DNA of 15,969 bases from Sandaracinaceae bacterium (GTDB lineage: Bacteria > Myxococcota_A > Polyangia > Polyangiales > Sandaracinaceae): the NCBI GenBank assembly GCA_025056955.1, contig JANWYL010000001.1, positions 1 to 15,969 on the forward strand, in the 5' to 3' direction. Below are positions 6,831-14,350 of the stretch, one piece after another (position 1 is the first letter of the stretch; the number at the start of each line of letters is the position of its first letter). Both the position numbers and the translations under genes were made by a program. The notes below the pieces were generated by a model. It was not told where the DNA came from and did no database searches. It worked only from the letters and a program-made list of their open reading frames with translations.

Positions 6831-7749
6831 TCGCCTGTTCACGCTTTTCTCGCCAAAGGCGCTGCCGGATGCCTTCTTCTGCCTGTTCAAAGCTCCGATG
6901 CTCGGCCGGGCGGATCCCTGTCAGCTTCACAATTGACCAGCGATTGTCGTCGATCCGAATTGGCCCAGCCACCTCCCCGATCTCGCGCAAGGCAAATGCC
7001 GCTTTAACAATTGCCGGCTCGACCGGAGGGTCGCTGCTATTTGGTGCAAGGCCTTTTTCATCGAAGAAGCGCAAATCACCTCCTCGGTAGCGGCTTTCTG
7101 CATCCAAGCTGTGTTCGGCTGCAAGCTGCCGAAACGCCCGCGGATCGGCACGTTTGGCTTCTTCGAGCAGCTCTTTCGCACGGACCTCTCTATCGAGCAA
7201 AATGTGGCTCACGCGCCTGAGCTCAGGCCGCGAAAACTCCTCTGGATGCGATTCGTAGTAAGCCCGGATTTCTTCCTCTGAAATCAAAGAAAGGGTGATC
7301 TTTTCGTCAAACTCCTTGCGGATGAGCTGCTGGACAGCCGCCTGCGCCGTCGCTTCTCGCACCTCTGGATCGTTGCCGTAGCCTCGACGCTCTGCTTCAC
7401 GCGCAAGAAGCTCAAAGCGCAAGAGATTTTCGTAGAGGGCAATGAGCTCATTGCGATCACGGTAACGCGCACGCATCCACGGCGCTTGAATTGCGATCTC
7501 GTCTTCGATCTGCCCGATCGTGATGGCGGCATCTCCAATCCGCGCGACAATCTTGGCACGGCGAACCTCATCTTGGGGAGTTCGAGGGGGTGGAGAAGCG
7601 TGTTCGGCTTCTTCTTCCACGCCAACTTCTTGCGCAGCGATCGACACGGCAATCGACAACACACCCAATGCCAAAATCAATCCCCACTGAATTCCCCTTG
7701 GCAAAAGCCTCCTTTTTTGTGCCAAAAGGCCATCGCAAAAACGCGCCAT
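6703..7749 (-). CDS. Exported parvulin-type peptidyl-prolyl isomerase (SurA/PpiC-like)
   Basis: The 348-residue product resembles the SurA/PpiC/PrsA group of periplasmic chaperones that isomerise prolyl bonds and help fold exported or outer-membrane proteins. A basic N-terminus and hydrophobic segment (about 20-39) form a signal peptide or membrane anchor. A SurA-N-like helical chaperone region follows (about 65-160, IGDAAITIGQIEDEI). A rotamase domain (about 176-278) carries RVSHILL, GGDLRFF, a helix ending AFALREIGEVAGPI, and WSIVKLTGIRP. The C-terminal tail is basic then proline-rich. GAGG lies just before the ATG at 7749 on the minus strand. The gene is divergent from the murein endopeptidase (91 bases apart). 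The nearby TolC-family gene is a plausible client class, but that is inference. Confidence 0.88.
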   Translation of the reverse strand: MARFCDGLLAQKRRLLPRGIQWGLILALGVLSIAVSIAAQEVGVEEEAEHASPPPRTPQDEVRRAKIVARIGDAAITIGQIEDEIAIQAPWMRARYRDRNELIALYENLLRFELLAREAERRGYGNDPEVREATAQAAVQQLIRKEFDEKITLSLISEEEIRAYYESHPEEFSRPELRRVSHILLDREVRAKELLEEAKRADPRAFRQLAAEHSLDAESRYRGGDLRFFDEKGLAPNSSDPPVEPAIVKAAFALREIGEVAGPIRIDDNRWSIVKLTGIRPAEHRSFEQAEEGIRQRLWREKREQAINRFAEELRKRTPVQVYYERLEPIRFDPPERVSQDPPPEAKD

Positions 7750-7840
7750 ATCCTCTTTTTCCCTGAACTTTGCCGGTGGTCAATCGCTAAGCACATGCTC
7801 AAAACTTGTCAAAAAAGCCCCGCCTCTGGCCAAGCTCAAG

Positions 7841-8710
7841 GTGTGCTCCCTTTTCCGCCGCTCCGTCGCCCTCCTCCTGGCCTTGGGCTTGCTCTTGCCC
7901 CTCCAAGGGCAAGCCGAAAGCGTTCCGCCAGCTGCTTTCACTTCCCACATCAGGCAGCGCAATGACAGTCAAAAAACGCATGGCCGAAAGCACCGCCCAA
8001 ATAGCCTCTCCATCGGCCTGCCCTATCGAGGTGCCCTCCGAAATGGCGTGCGCCTCAAGGAAAGCAGGGTGCTGCGCATCGCCGCAGAATATCGGGGCAC
8101 CGGCCACTTTTACGGAACCACAGAACTCATCAACCTGCTTGAGAAAACTGCAGCACATGTCGCCCGACGCTTTCGCGGCCCCGCACTGGTTGTCGGCGAG
8201 CTTTCCAAAGAAGGGGGCGGGCCGATTCCAGGCCACCGCTCCCACCAAAATGGCCGAGATGTCGATATCGCCTTCTACACCCAAGACGAAAAAGGCAACA
8301 CCTACCTTCCCTATGCTTTCCTCCCCTTCGATCGGCGCGGGCATTCCATACACCCTCATAGCGGTTTTCATTTCGATGATGCCCGCAACTGGGAGCTTGT
8401 CGCACGTCTCGTTTCTGATGAAGAAGCAAAGGTGCAGTTCATTTTTGTGGCAGAGACCCTCAAGCAGCGCCTGCTCCGCACGGCCAAGCGGCGAAAGGCA
8501 CCGCATTGGGTGATTGAACGCGCACAAAGCGTGATGGTGCAACCAAGCCATGGTCACCCCCACCGCAACCATTTTCACGTGCGAATTTATTGCGCCCCTG
8601 ACGATCGGCCTTTTTGCCAAGACAGCGCCCCATTTCACCCATGGTACCCTCGTCTCCCCCGCGAAAACACCCTTCCACACCCTCCAACCCAGGAGGATGC
8701 TCTGGAGTAA
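7841..8710 (+). CDS. mepA: Penicillin-insensitive murein endopeptidase (peptidase M74)
   Basis: The 289-residue product has a Sec signal peptide (MCSLFRRSVALLLALGLLLP, likely cut near GQA/ES). It resembles MepA, a LAS-type zinc endopeptidase that cuts D-Ala-mDAP cross-bridges of peptidoglycan in the periplasm. The metal and catalytic residues are clear: His135 and Asp142 in GHRSHQNGRDVDIAF, and His241, His244 and His246 in HPHRNHFHVRIYC. They keep the spacing of the E. coli enzyme (113/120 and 206/209/211). Cys250 and Cys259 could form a disulfide. The start is GTG at 7841. No in-frame ATG lies upstream and the ribosome binding site is weak, but the signal peptide begins exactly there. The gene converges on the TolC-family gene with only 34 bases between stops and no evident terminator. 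Confidence 0.9.
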   Translation: MCSLFRRSVALLLALGLLLPLQGQAESVPPAAFTSHIRQRNDSQKTHGRKHRPNSLSIGLPYRGALRNGVRLKESRVLRIAAEYRGTGHFYGTTELINLLEKTAAHVARRFRGPALVVGELSKEGGGPIPGHRSHQNGRDVDIAFYTQDEKGNTYLPYAFLPFDRRGHSIHPHSGFHFDDARNWELVARLVSDEEAKVQFIFVAETLKQRLLRTAKRRKAPHWVIERAQSVMVQPSHGHPHRNHFHVRIYCAPDDRPFCQDSAPFHPWYPRLPRENTLPHPPTQEDALE

Positions 8711-8744
8711 GTCTCGCTCCTCAGTCGCAAGGCGCAGCCAACGC

Positions 8745-10286
8745 TCAGGGCTTTTGGAGGTGCTCTCGGACGACCGGATCTCTGCCAAGCACGCGTTGCA
8801 GCCGAGCAGTGGCAATGCGAAAGTCGATGAGCGCATTGAGCAGCTCCATGCGGGCCCGCGTTCGTTCAGAAGTGGCGATTGTGAGCTCCGTGAGCCCGAT
8901 CGCTCCTTGGCGATGTTGCTCGCTACGGACCCGAAACACCTCTTCTGCTGCTTTTAACCCAACCTTTGCAGCCTCCACTGCAAGGCGCGCTGCCCGCTGG
9001 GCTTCAAAGGCCTGGCTGAGTTCGATGCGCAATCCATCCCGCAGTTGCTCAAGTTGGGCCAAGTGCTCATTGCGACTGGCCAGAGCCCGCTCAGCCCGTG
9101 CTTCACCCAGAGCGATGTCGTTTGGAGACCAAGCGAGGGCAAAGGTGATTGCGTAGTTTTCAACAAAGCGCTGGTCAAGCGGAATGATGCGCTGGTTTGG
9201 GTTGTCGAAAGAGAGCTGCGCATCGAGAAAAAGATGGGGGTAGCGGCTGCCAAGCGCCGCCTCCGCTTCGCGGCTTCTGGCCTCGACAAGCTGACGCAAT
9301 GCCCGAAACTCCGGGCGTTCCCGCATTGCAGTTTCGACCAAACCCTCAAAAGAAGAAGGGGCAGCCACTTCTCCCAAAAGGTCCTCTCGAATGGCAAACT
9401 CGGTTGCTGACTCTTCGTGAATCAGGGTGCGAAGGGCCATAAGGGCAATCCCAACCCCCCCGCGCGCCCGTTCCACCGCCACCTCCGCACTCGCCCGTTG
9501 CGCTTCGATGCGCACAAGATCAACCCGCGGAGCAGCCCCAATCGCCACTGCCGCTTCAACCACTCGTTTTTGGGACTCAATGGTGTGAAGCAGCTCCTCA
9601 GCAAGTGCCAAAGAAGCGCGGGCACGCAAGTATTGGTAGAAGGCCTCTCTGGCACGCCAAGCAATCTCAAGCGCCTGCGCCTCGATTTGAGCCCGCTGGG
9701 CCTCAACCAAACGCTCTGTCGCTTCGTATGCAGGAAGCACCTGAAGGAGCACGTCGCTCAATGGGTAGCGAAGGCCCGCACCAAAAGAAAAGACGTCGAG
9801 GATCACAGGGAAGCGAAAATTCGCAAGGGCAAGCTGCGCCTGGAGGTTGATCTCGAAAAGCAATCGCGCCGAAGGGTCTTGAACATTGGCAATCAATCCA
9901 CGAAGCGCTGCCTCTTGTTCAGAGGTGATGCCCTCTCCAAGCCTGCCTGGGCTTACCGGATTGAGGCGGGTGTAGCGGCCAAAGGTTTCGATTCTTGGGA
10001 AAAAGGCCAAAAAAGCCTCTCGTGCACCTGCCCGCGCCTGCTCGAGCCGAGCCTGGGCCTCGGTGAGCCCCGGAGCCGAAAGCAGTGCCAAACGGGCCAC
10101 CTCCTCCGCATCCAAAGGATGCCCCTTGCTCCGAAGGACCTCAAGAAAAGAAACAAGCCACCCGTCTGTGGCCTCCTGCGGCTCAGAAGCGAGTGCGGGC
10201 CCACCGGGGGCCTGCGCCAAAAGCAGGGCTGGCCACCACCCAAGGAAAAAGCCACTTAAAGCCCAAAATCCCTTGTTGTCGTGCAT
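8745..10286 (-). CDS. TolC-family outer-membrane channel protein
   Basis: The 513-residue product has a signal peptide (about 1-34, ending ALAS before EPQEA) and two tandem outer-membrane efflux protein repeats (about 60-290 and 310-505). Their long, Ala/Glu/Arg-rich coiled-coil helices are typical of the TolC periplasmic tunnel. Short strand segments (TFGRYTRLNPVSP near 101-113, HLFLDAQLSF near 351) fit the membrane barrel. Such proteins trimerise and form the exit duct of tripartite efflux pumps or type I secretion. No membrane-fusion protein or inner-membrane pump lies beside it, so the substrate is unknown. A TTG at 10304 would add six residues. The ATG at 10286 is preferred, with AAGG six bases before it and GGAGG eleven bases before it. 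It is divergent from asd, and the 81-base gap between them holds a palindrome. Confidence 0.93.
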   Translation of the reverse strand: MHDNKGFWALSGFFLGWWPALLLAQAPGGPALASEPQEATDGWLVSFLEVLRSKGHPLDAEEVARLALLSAPGLTEAQARLEQARAGAREAFLAFFPRIETFGRYTRLNPVSPGRLGEGITSEQEAALRGLIANVQDPSARLLFEINLQAQLALANFRFPVILDVFSFGAGLRYPLSDVLLQVLPAYEATERLVEAQRAQIEAQALEIAWRAREAFYQYLRARASLALAEELLHTIESQKRVVEAAVAIGAAPRVDLVRIEAQRASAEVAVERARGGVGIALMALRTLIHEESATEFAIREDLLGEVAAPSSFEGLVETAMRERPEFRALRQLVEARSREAEAALGSRYPHLFLDAQLSFDNPNQRIIPLDQRFVENYAITFALAWSPNDIALGEARAERALASRNEHLAQLEQLRDGLRIELSQAFEAQRAARLAVEAAKVGLKAAEEVFRVRSEQHRQGAIGLTELTIATSERTRARMELLNALIDFRIATARLQRVLGRDPVVREHLQKP

Positions 10287-10307
10287 TCTTGGCCTTGCCT
10301 CCAATTC

Positions 10308-10325
10308 ATTGCATTCGCATGCAAT
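10308..10325. promoter_or_regulatory. Palindrome in the shared tolC-like/asd promoter region
   Basis: ATTGCAT and ATGCAAT are perfect 7-base inverted repeats around a TCGC centre. They sit 22 bases upstream of the channel-protein start and 43 bases upstream of the asd start. The symmetry and placement suggest a dimeric regulator site for one or both genes. The regulator is unknown. Confidence 0.4.
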
Positions 10326-10367
10326 TCGAAATGCGCAACACCAACTCCCATGCTAAGGGCTCAGGCC

Positions 10368-11408
10368 ATGACGGAATCAGGTCAAGTCCAAAACCGAGCG
10401 CTTCGCGTGGCCATCCTTGGGGCCACAGGGCTTGTGGGTCGAACGATGCTTCAAGTGCTTGAAGAACGCGATTTCCCCATAAGCGAACTTAGGCTCTTCG
10501 CATCTTCTCGCAGCGCAGGCACCGAGCTTGAGTTCAGGGGCCAGCGCATCGCCGTGCAAGAAGTCAACGAAGAAGGGTTCCGCGGCCTCGAGCTTGCGCT
10601 CTTTTCTGCAGGCGCGGAAGCAAGCCGCAAGTGGGCTCCCATCGCAGCAAGCGCTGGAGCCCTTGTGATCGACAACTCATCGGCCTGGCGCATGGATCCT
10701 GAAGTCCCCCTTTGCATTCCAGAAGTGAACCTCGAAGCTGCGCGAAAAGCACCCAAACGCATTATCGCCAACCCAAACTGCGCCACCATTCAGATGCTGG
10801 TCGCCCTCGCTCCCCTCCATCGCGAAGCAAAAATTCGGCAAATCGTGGTTGCCACCTACCAAGCCGCAAGCGGTGCTGGCCAAAAACTCGTCAAGCGCCT
10901 CGAAGAAGAACTTCGGCATTTTGTGGAGAAAGGTCAGGTGGCTTTGAGCAATGCTCCTGAAAGGCCCCTCGCATGCAATCTCCTTATGGAGTGGAAGCGC
11001 GATGTGCAAAGCCACCACCAAGAAGAGGAACTCAAGTTGATCAACGAAACCAGAAAAATTTTGGGTGATCCTTCGATCATCGTTTCACCAACCACGGTGC
11101 GGGTACCTGTGTTCAATGGGCATGCCGAAGCGATCCACGTTGAATTCGAGCGCCCCATCACTGCTCAACGGGCAAGGGAGATTTTAGAGGCGGCAGAAGG
11201 TGTGCAGGTGGTTGATGAATTTGCCAAAGGGATTTACCCGACACCCATCGATGCCGATGGACAAGACCTCGTCTTGGTTGGCCGCATTCGCGAAGCCCTT
11301 GGGAAACCCAACGCCTTGTCACTTTGGGTTGTGGCAGATAACCTTCGAAAAGGTGCGGCAACGAATGCAATACAAATCGCCGAAGCGCTGTTTTCAATCA
11401 TGGGTTAA
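10368..11408 (+). CDS. asd: Aspartate-semialdehyde dehydrogenase
   Basis: The enzyme reduces L-aspartyl-4-phosphate to L-aspartate-4-semialdehyde with NADPH. It is the branch step towards lysine/diaminopimelate, threonine and methionine. The 346-residue product has the NADP-binding loop GATGLVG (18-24), the nucleophile Cys138 in ANPNCATIQM, and the catalytic His252 in GHAEAIHVEF. The C-terminal KGAATNAIQIAE segment also fits the family. The frame is open further upstream (start codons at 10281 and 10350). The ATG at 10368 is chosen because AAGGG lies eight bases before it and the conserved fold begins soon after. It supplies the methionine and cell-wall diaminopimelate branches, which links it loosely to metE in this window. 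Confidence 0.97.
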   Translation: MTESGQVQNRALRVAILGATGLVGRTMLQVLEERDFPISELRLFASSRSAGTELEFRGQRIAVQEVNEEGFRGLELALFSAGAEASRKWAPIAASAGALVIDNSSAWRMDPEVPLCIPEVNLEAARKAPKRIIANPNCATIQMLVALAPLHREAKIRQIVVATYQAASGAGQKLVKRLEEELRHFVEKGQVALSNAPERPLACNLLMEWKRDVQSHHQEEELKLINETRKILGDPSIIVSPTTVRVPVFNGHAEAIHVEFERPITAQRAREILEAAEGVQVVDEFAKGIYPTPIDADGQDLVLVGRIREALGKPNALSLWVVADNLRKGAATNAIQIAEALFSIMG

Positions 11409-11601
11409 TTGGCGCGATATTTGTGCCACCCGCTCACTTTCCTTGAACACACCAAGGCCCAGCCCATGTGAAGTGCCCCACAGCAATGCAAAGTTGCTTG
11501 AGCACACCCATTCACCTGATCAGCTCCATGCCTCACCAAAGCCAGCCAAGCCATGTGGTACAAGAAGGCATTTCTCACCATTGGTGCTCGCAAAAGCGGG
11601 T
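11409..11601. other. Spacer after asd with a weak hairpin
   Basis: No gene is seen. TGGCGC (11410-11415) can pair with GTGCCA (11423-11428, one G-U) directly after the asd stop, but no T-run follows, so termination is doubtful. CCTTG/CAAGG can form a second small stem a little further on (about 11441-11457). I see no clear promoter for the next gene. Confidence 0.4.
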
Positions 11602-13404
11602 ATGGGAAGGGGCCTCCAACATTCACTCTTAACCCATTGGGTGAAATCCCGGTGGCTTTTGGCTCTTTTTGGACTGAGTGCAATCGCTTTGCATCCTTTT
11701 GCTGCAACTGCCCAAATCAGCTACACCTTTCGAAGCTATGGCCCTAGGGGCGCACCTCCACCAGGTGCAACCAACTATTTCATCAACTGGCCCCTCTCCC
11801 GTTCCGAGTGCGCTGCAAATGAGCCGATTTTGATCGACGTGGTGAATGCCCCATTTGATGCGAGTGGTGGAATGCGCCTTGAGTGGGATCTTTGGCAAGG
11901 CGGCACAGGAACAGCGGGTGCAAATTGCCAGATGGCCATCAACCGTCGGATGAACATGGGCTCTTCGGCGCTTTGTGTACGCAGGGAATGGTCAGGGGGA
12001 GGGCAGATCACCAACACCATGGTTACCCTCTCCTTTCGTCCATCCGAGCTTTTTCCATCCGGTTGTGCGGATACACCTTCTGGAACCTATGTGTTTTACG
12101 TCCTCGCAGTGAGTGCCCCAGGTGATACCACAACGGATCTCCCAGCCAACCGTTTTTTTGCCTTTAGCATTGGGTATGACCGTGATCCCCCATCACCCCC
12201 CCAAGCGAGAAATGCTTCAGGCGACCGACAGGTCGTGATCGAATGGTCAAACACCACAACCGAGACCCTCGCTGGAGCCCGGGTTTATGTGGACTTGGGC
12301 GCATCTTGTGGAGGAAGCACTTCGCTCATGCCAGGTGCTCCGCCCCCTCCAACAATCCGGCCCAGTGCCGAGGTCTCTGGAAGCGCTCCGACGCGCGCCA
12401 CGATCGACGCGATGGCTCTCGGCTTGGAATTCGGGCAGTCCGCCCCCTTTGCCGTCACCGTTTTTGACCTCGCCCGCAACGAATCTGTCCTCTCGAACAT
12501 CGCTTGCCTTGAGCGGGTACCTGTTCAAGGGTTTTGGGATTCGTATTGCCGCGAACGCATGCTGGATCCCGAAACATGCAAGGAGCGCTACGGTGGCTGT
12601 TCCATTCGCGGAAATTGGCTTTCCCAGAGTGAATGGAAGCTCGTTTTGCTCATGGTTGTTTTTGTGCTTCTCAGGCGCAAGCGTCATTTTTCTTTGCTTT
12701 TTGGCCTCTTTGGCGCCTTGGTGACGAGCGCCCATGCCCACGCCCAAAGCGCAACGAACATCGAGCCCATCGCCAATTGGTCTGACGTACCCGTTTTTCA
12801 GCCCTCCTCAGAAGGCTTTACCATCGAGCTCCGCATTGGTGCCTATCGTCCCGAGCTCGGCGAATCGTTTCGCTCCTCCTTTGGAGGGGATCTCGGACCA
12901 ATGCTTGCCCTTGAACTTGACGCTCACCTTTTCCGCATCCCCTATGTCGGCCCTTTCCAAGGCGGAGGGCGTGTGTCCTGGGCAGAGTGGACAGGCCCTG
13001 CCCGTTCAAGCGCAAGCAGCAATGTCTCAGGCAACACAGGAATGAGCCTCCTTCTGTTCACCGCCCTCCTTTCGCTTCGGGTCGATGGGATGGCCAGGCA
13101 TCTGGGCTTCCCCCTGGTGCTTACCCCCAAGCTTGGCCTTGATTGTGGCTACTTCCAAACAGGAACAAGCGGCGCACTTCAGGCCGACGGGTGGTCCTTT
13201 GGAATTGCATGGGGCGCACAGATTGCTGTTGAGCTCGATTTCCTTGAACGCCGGGCGGCACGGAGGCTGGACGAGGAGTGGGGTTTGAACCATTCAGAAG
13301 TGTTCTTTGAGCTCTATGGCTCAGGCATGGGCTCCTTTTCGGATCGCCATTTGCCCTTAGGCACTGGATTGGCTTGGGCCCTTGGCCTAGGGTTTACTTT
13401 CTAG
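11602..13404 (+). CDS. Apparent fusion: MYXO-CTERM-type anchored protein joined to an outer-membrane beta-barrel
   Basis: One uninterrupted 600-residue frame seems to hold two proteins. Part A (1-357) has a signal peptide (cut near ATA/QI, about 37) and a Cys-containing, strand-rich body with a likely fibronectin-like region (about 196-300). It ends with FWDSYCRERMLDPETCKERY, GGC (333), a short hydrophobic helix (about 345-357) and RRKR, the layout of a MYXO-CTERM anchor. Part B (from about 358) begins with basic residues, a second hydrophobic helix (363-376) and AHAHA/QS, a signal peptidase I-like site at 381. It then has a beta-rich domain with FTIELRIGAYRPELG, a DFLERRAARRLDEEWGLNHSEVFFE segment and a terminal aromatic (GLGFTF). 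As I recall them, A and B match the MXAN_2561 and MXAN_2562 families, usually adjacent separate genes. A GTG at 11641 is an alternative first start. Confidence 0.72.
   Translation: MGRGLQHSLLTHWVKSRWLLALFGLSAIALHPFAATAQISYTFRSYGPRGAPPPGATNYFINWPLSRSECAANEPILIDVVNAPFDASGGMRLEWDLWQGGTGTAGANCQMAINRRMNMGSSALCVRREWSGGGQITNTMVTLSFRPSELFPSGCADTPSGTYVFYVLAVSAPGDTTTDLPANRFFAFSIGYDRDPPSPPQARNASGDRQVVIEWSNTTTETLAGARVYVDLGASCGGSTSLMPGAPPPPTIRPSAEVSGSAPTRATIDAMALGLEFGQSAPFAVTVFDLARNESVLSNIACLERVPVQGFWDSYCRERMLDPETCKERYGGCSIRGNWLSQSEWKLVLLMVVFVLLRRKRHFSLLFGLFGALVTSAHAHAQSATNIEPIANWSDVPVFQPSSEGFTIELRIGAYRPELGESFRSSFGGDLGPMLALELDAHLFRIPYVGPFQGGGRVSWAEWTGPARSSASSNVSGNTGMSLLLFTALLSLRVDGMARHLGFPLVLTPKLGLDCGYFQTGTSGALQADGWSFGIAWGAQIAVELDFLERRAARRLDEEWGLNHSEVFFELYGSGMGSFSDRHLPLGTGLAWALGLGFTF
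12634..12744 (+). other. Junction segment: anchor helix, basic cluster, second signal peptide
   Basis: This stretch encodes residues 345-381 of the fused frame: WKLVLLMVVFVLL, RRKRH, FSLLFGLFGALVTS, AHAHA. In-frame start codons inside it (ATG 12652, GTG 12664) would give classic signal peptides of 31 or 27 residues for a separate barrel protein. The nearest purine-rich motif (GGAAG, 12635-12639) is 12 bases or more away, so independent starts have no good binding site. No stop codon separates the two halves. Confidence 0.6.
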
Positions 13405-13422
13405 CTTGGTCTGGTTATCGGC

Positions 13423-14262
13423 ATGAGTTCTCTTCCGGTGCGTGGTGTGCGCTTGCTTGTGGCTTACGATGGATCGAACTTTTATGGTTGGGCCAAGCAG
13501 CCCGGCCTTCGCACCGTTCAAGGTGTTCTGGAGGAGAAGATATCGGCTTTTGCTGCGCATCCTGTTTCGACGCGTGCAGCAGGCCGCACCGACCGAGGCG
13601 TCCATGCCCTTGGCCAGGTGGTGGCTTTCGATACCCACCTCTCTCTTCCTCCTCAGGCTTGGCTGAGGGGAGTCAACCGGCTTTTGCCTGAAGACCTGGT
13701 CATTCGCGCCGTCGACTTCGTCGAGCTTGGCTACGAGCCAAGGTATGACACGATCGATAAAACCTATCGCTATCTTTTGCTCATCGACTCGGAGCGCGAC
13801 CCCCTGCTGCGGCATCGGGCTTGGTTTCTGCCCCCCCAATTTTGGCACCCTGCCCTGCGTCATTCTCCATCTCGCTTCACCTTTCGCCTCGATATTGAGG
13901 CGATGCGCAAGGCAGCAACCCTTTTTGTCGGCACCCATGACTTTCGGGCATTTCGGGCCGAAGATGACCATCGAGAAAACAGCATTCGCACGATCTACAG
14001 CCTCACCATCGATCCCGATTGGAATGGCGATCCCCGCTTGGTTGCCATTACAGTGCGAGGAAATGCCTTCATGAAGCACATGGTGCGCATCATCGTTGGC
14101 ACCCTCGTGGAAGTGGGTCGCGGACGCATGCTGCCCGAATCTGTGAGCGCCCTGCTTGGCCCACAAGCCAAGCGAAACCAAGCAGGTCCAACAGCTCCTC
14201 CTGAGGGCTTGACCCTGCTCTCTGTGTGTCTTGGGAGAAGCGGCTCGCTCCCCACCGAGTAA
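13423..14262 (+). CDS. truA: tRNA pseudouridine synthase A
   Basis: TruA converts uridines 38-40 in the anticodon stem-loop of many tRNAs to pseudouridine. The 279-residue product has the N-terminal LLVAYDGSNFYGWAKQPGLRTVQGVLE segment and the catalytic Asp57 in AGRTDRGVHALGQ. It also has the KTYRYLL strand and the C-terminal NAFMKHMVRIIVGTLVEVGRG segment, all typical of the family. The length is slightly above the usual 250-270. The ATG at 13423 lies 18 bases after the stop of the upstream fused gene and has no strong ribosome binding site, so translation may be coupled to that gene. It is followed by other translation genes (rplC, asnS). Confidence 0.96.
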   Translation: MSSLPVRGVRLLVAYDGSNFYGWAKQPGLRTVQGVLEEKISAFAAHPVSTRAAGRTDRGVHALGQVVAFDTHLSLPPQAWLRGVNRLLPEDLVIRAVDFVELGYEPRYDTIDKTYRYLLLIDSERDPLLRHRAWFLPPQFWHPALRHSPSRFTFRLDIEAMRKAATLFVGTHDFRAFRAEDDHRENSIRTIYSLTIDPDWNGDPRLVAITVRGNAFMKHMVRIIVGTLVEVGRGRMLPESVSALLGPQAKRNQAGPTAPPEGLTLLSVCLGRSGSLPTE

Positions 14263-14316
14263 GCACTTGACGAAGGGCTTCTTCTCGATACCTTCAAAGC
14301 CTCGACGTCCAAGGCA

Positions 14317-14339
14317 CATCGATCTCGTTGCGATCGATG
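14317..14339 (+). promoter_or_regulatory. Perfect 8-bp hairpin against the rplC ribosome binding site
   Basis: CATCGATC (14317-14324) pairs perfectly with GATCGATG (14332-14339) around the 7-base loop TCGTTGC. The last paired G is the first base of the GGGGAG ribosome binding site (14339-14344) of rplC, whose ATG is at 14351. The hairpin is well placed to influence translation start, as ribosomal-protein leaders often do. Confidence 0.5.
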
Positions 14340-14350
14340 GGGAGATTGCC

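Noticed and set aside
8711..8744. Bidirectional terminator between the convergent endopeptidase and channel genes
   Set aside because: The 34 bases contain no stable stem followed by T or A runs.
7799..8836. 345-codon open frame on the minus strand opposite the murein endopeptidase
   Set aside because: It lies wholly across a gene with intact zinc-site motifs, shows no recognisable domain and overlaps two convergent genes. It is a shadow of codon composition.
9417..10259. 280-codon plus-strand frame opposite the TolC-family gene
   Set aside because: Lys/Arg/Pro-rich composition with no domain. The opposite strand encodes a full TolC-like protein with a signal peptide.
14231..14350. N-terminal extension of L3 overlapping the end of truA
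   Set aside because: The ATG at 14351 has a proper ribosome binding site and is where L3 family sequence begins. The extension crosses the leader hairpin.
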